NCBI GenBank assembly: GCA_900550095.1
Contig: URRG01000156.1
Span: 1 to 6,013, forward strand
Direction: 5' to 3'
Source of the DNA: an uncultured Oscillospiraceae bacterium
Lineage (GTDB): Bacteria > Bacillota > Clostridia > Oscillospirales > Acutalibacteraceae
DNA: 6,013 nucleotides
Positions within the stretch are counted from its first letter, which is position 1, and every line of letters starts with the position of its first letter. The position numbers and the translations under genes are program-made. Under the pieces are notes generated by a model. It made no database searches and had not been told where the DNA came from. It was given only the letters and a program-made list of their open reading frames with translations. This document shows, in pieces, positions 5,583 to 6,013 of the stretch.

Positions 5583-6013
5583 GTGGCGATTCGGAATATT
5601 GTGAAAGACGGGGACGATATCCTTTTAAAGACATGCAGGCCCGTTACTGTTTTTAACGATAAACTGGCCCAGCTTCTGGAAGATATGGCTGAGACGATGC
5701 ATGAGGCCGATGGGGTGGGGCTGGCGGGCCCACAGGTGGGTATCCGCAGAAGAGTTGTCACCATTGATATCGGCGAGGGCGTAATGGAACTTGTCAATCC
5801 TGAATTTCTGGAGACTTCCGGCGAGCAGGAGTGTGTGGAGGGGTGTCTTTCTTTTCCTGGGGAATACGGTATCACAAAACGTCCCAAGCATGTTAAGGTA
5901 CGGGCGCAGGACCGTCATGGGAAGACCTTTGAATTTGAGGCAGAGGATTTTTTGGCGGAAAACGTCCCAAGCATGTTAAGGTACGGGCGCAGGACCGTCA
6001 TGGGAAGACCTTT
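5583..6013 (+). CDS. def: Peptide deformylase, incomplete and disrupted at the window edge
   Basis: Peptide deformylase removes the formyl group from the N-terminal Met of new proteins, using a metal ion (usually Fe2+). Starting at GTG 5583, the protein reads MAIRNIVKDGDDIL, which fits the family's usual opening. In-frame ATGs at 5571 and 5544 are alternatives that would add 4 or 13 residues; the AGAAGG at 5564-5569 is too close to 5571 and rather far from 5583, so the start is uncertain. Motif 1 is GVGLAGPQ (44-51), and motif 2 is EGCLS (86-90) with the metal-ligand Cys88. Motif 3, HExxH, should follow soon after FEFEAEDFLA. Instead, the bases from about 5959 copy 5876-5930 in a different frame (NVPSMLRYGRR), so the sequence after residue about 125 is not deformylase. 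The frame stays open to the last base. This is either a real frameshifting duplication or an assembly error. It is normally followed by fmt. Confidence 0.88.
   Translation, partial: MAIRNIVKDGDDILLKTCRPVTVFNDKLAQLLEDMAETMHEADGVGLAGPQVGIRRRVVTIDIGEGVMELVNPEFLETSGEQECVEGCLSFPGEYGITKRPKHVKVRAQDRHGKTFEFEAEDFLAENVPSMLRYGRRTVMGRP
5876..6013. repeat. Exact 55-bp direct repeat, 83-bp period, ending at the last base
   Basis: Bases 5876-5930 and 5959-6013 are identical over all 55 positions, and differ at the base before (C versus G). The offset is 83 bp, which is not a multiple of three. Both copies lie in def, but they are read in different frames. The second copy ends exactly at the last base supplied. 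A short tandem duplication or a sequence-graph overlap of 55 bases would each give this pattern. Confidence 0.95.

Noticed and set aside
1..6013. CRISPR arrays, tRNA or rRNA genes, insertion sequences and integrase attachment sites
   Set aside because: I looked for regular short repeats, cloverleaf-like sequence, terminal inverted repeats and transposase-like proteins on both strands and saw none, apart from the single end repeat.

Overview
This is an ordinary housekeeping stretch of a bacterial chromosome, most likely from a Clostridia-class Bacillota and probably Lachnospiraceae-like. The order yicC/yloC - remA - gmk - rpoZ - priA - def, all on the + strand, is a classic Firmicutes arrangement. 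RemA is close to the Bacillus RemA/YlzA protein, and the protein sequences look clostridial. I cannot name a genus.

Layout. Bases 1-506 are the 3' end of an ABC exporter gene that begins before the window; only its nucleotide-binding domain is present. It resembles the ATPases of siderophore/metal-type (Irt/Ybt-like) exporters. Bases 507-1088 contain no intact long gene. They hold a strong hairpin terminator (587-628), preceded by a perfect extended -10 box (572-580); a minus-strand remnant that reads as the C-terminal DNA-binding domain of an AraC-family regulator broken over three frames (about 652-871); a good sigma-A-type promoter (939-968); and a leader of about 115 nt with a possible 24-codon ORF and a hairpin. 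I see nothing recognisable in 872-938.

From 1089 to the end the genes are packed as one likely operon: YicC/YloC endoribonuclease, RemA biofilm/matrix regulator, guanylate kinase, RNA polymerase omega subunit, primosomal helicase PriA and the start of peptide deformylase. remA/gmk and gmk/rpoZ each overlap by exactly 8 nt, which suggests translational coupling. The operon joins RNA turnover, nucleotide metabolism, transcription, replication restart and N-terminal protein maturation, that is, general growth functions.

The oddest feature is at the right edge. The last 55 bases of the window are an exact copy of bases 5876-5930. This breaks peptide deformylase just before its expected HExxH zinc motif. 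The exact 55-nt length, flush with the end of the sequence, looks more like an assembly-graph artefact than a real 83-bp tandem duplication, but both remain possible. I found no convincing undescribed system. The points most worth checking are this repeat, the decayed regulator beside the ABC gene, and the leader of the yicC operon.
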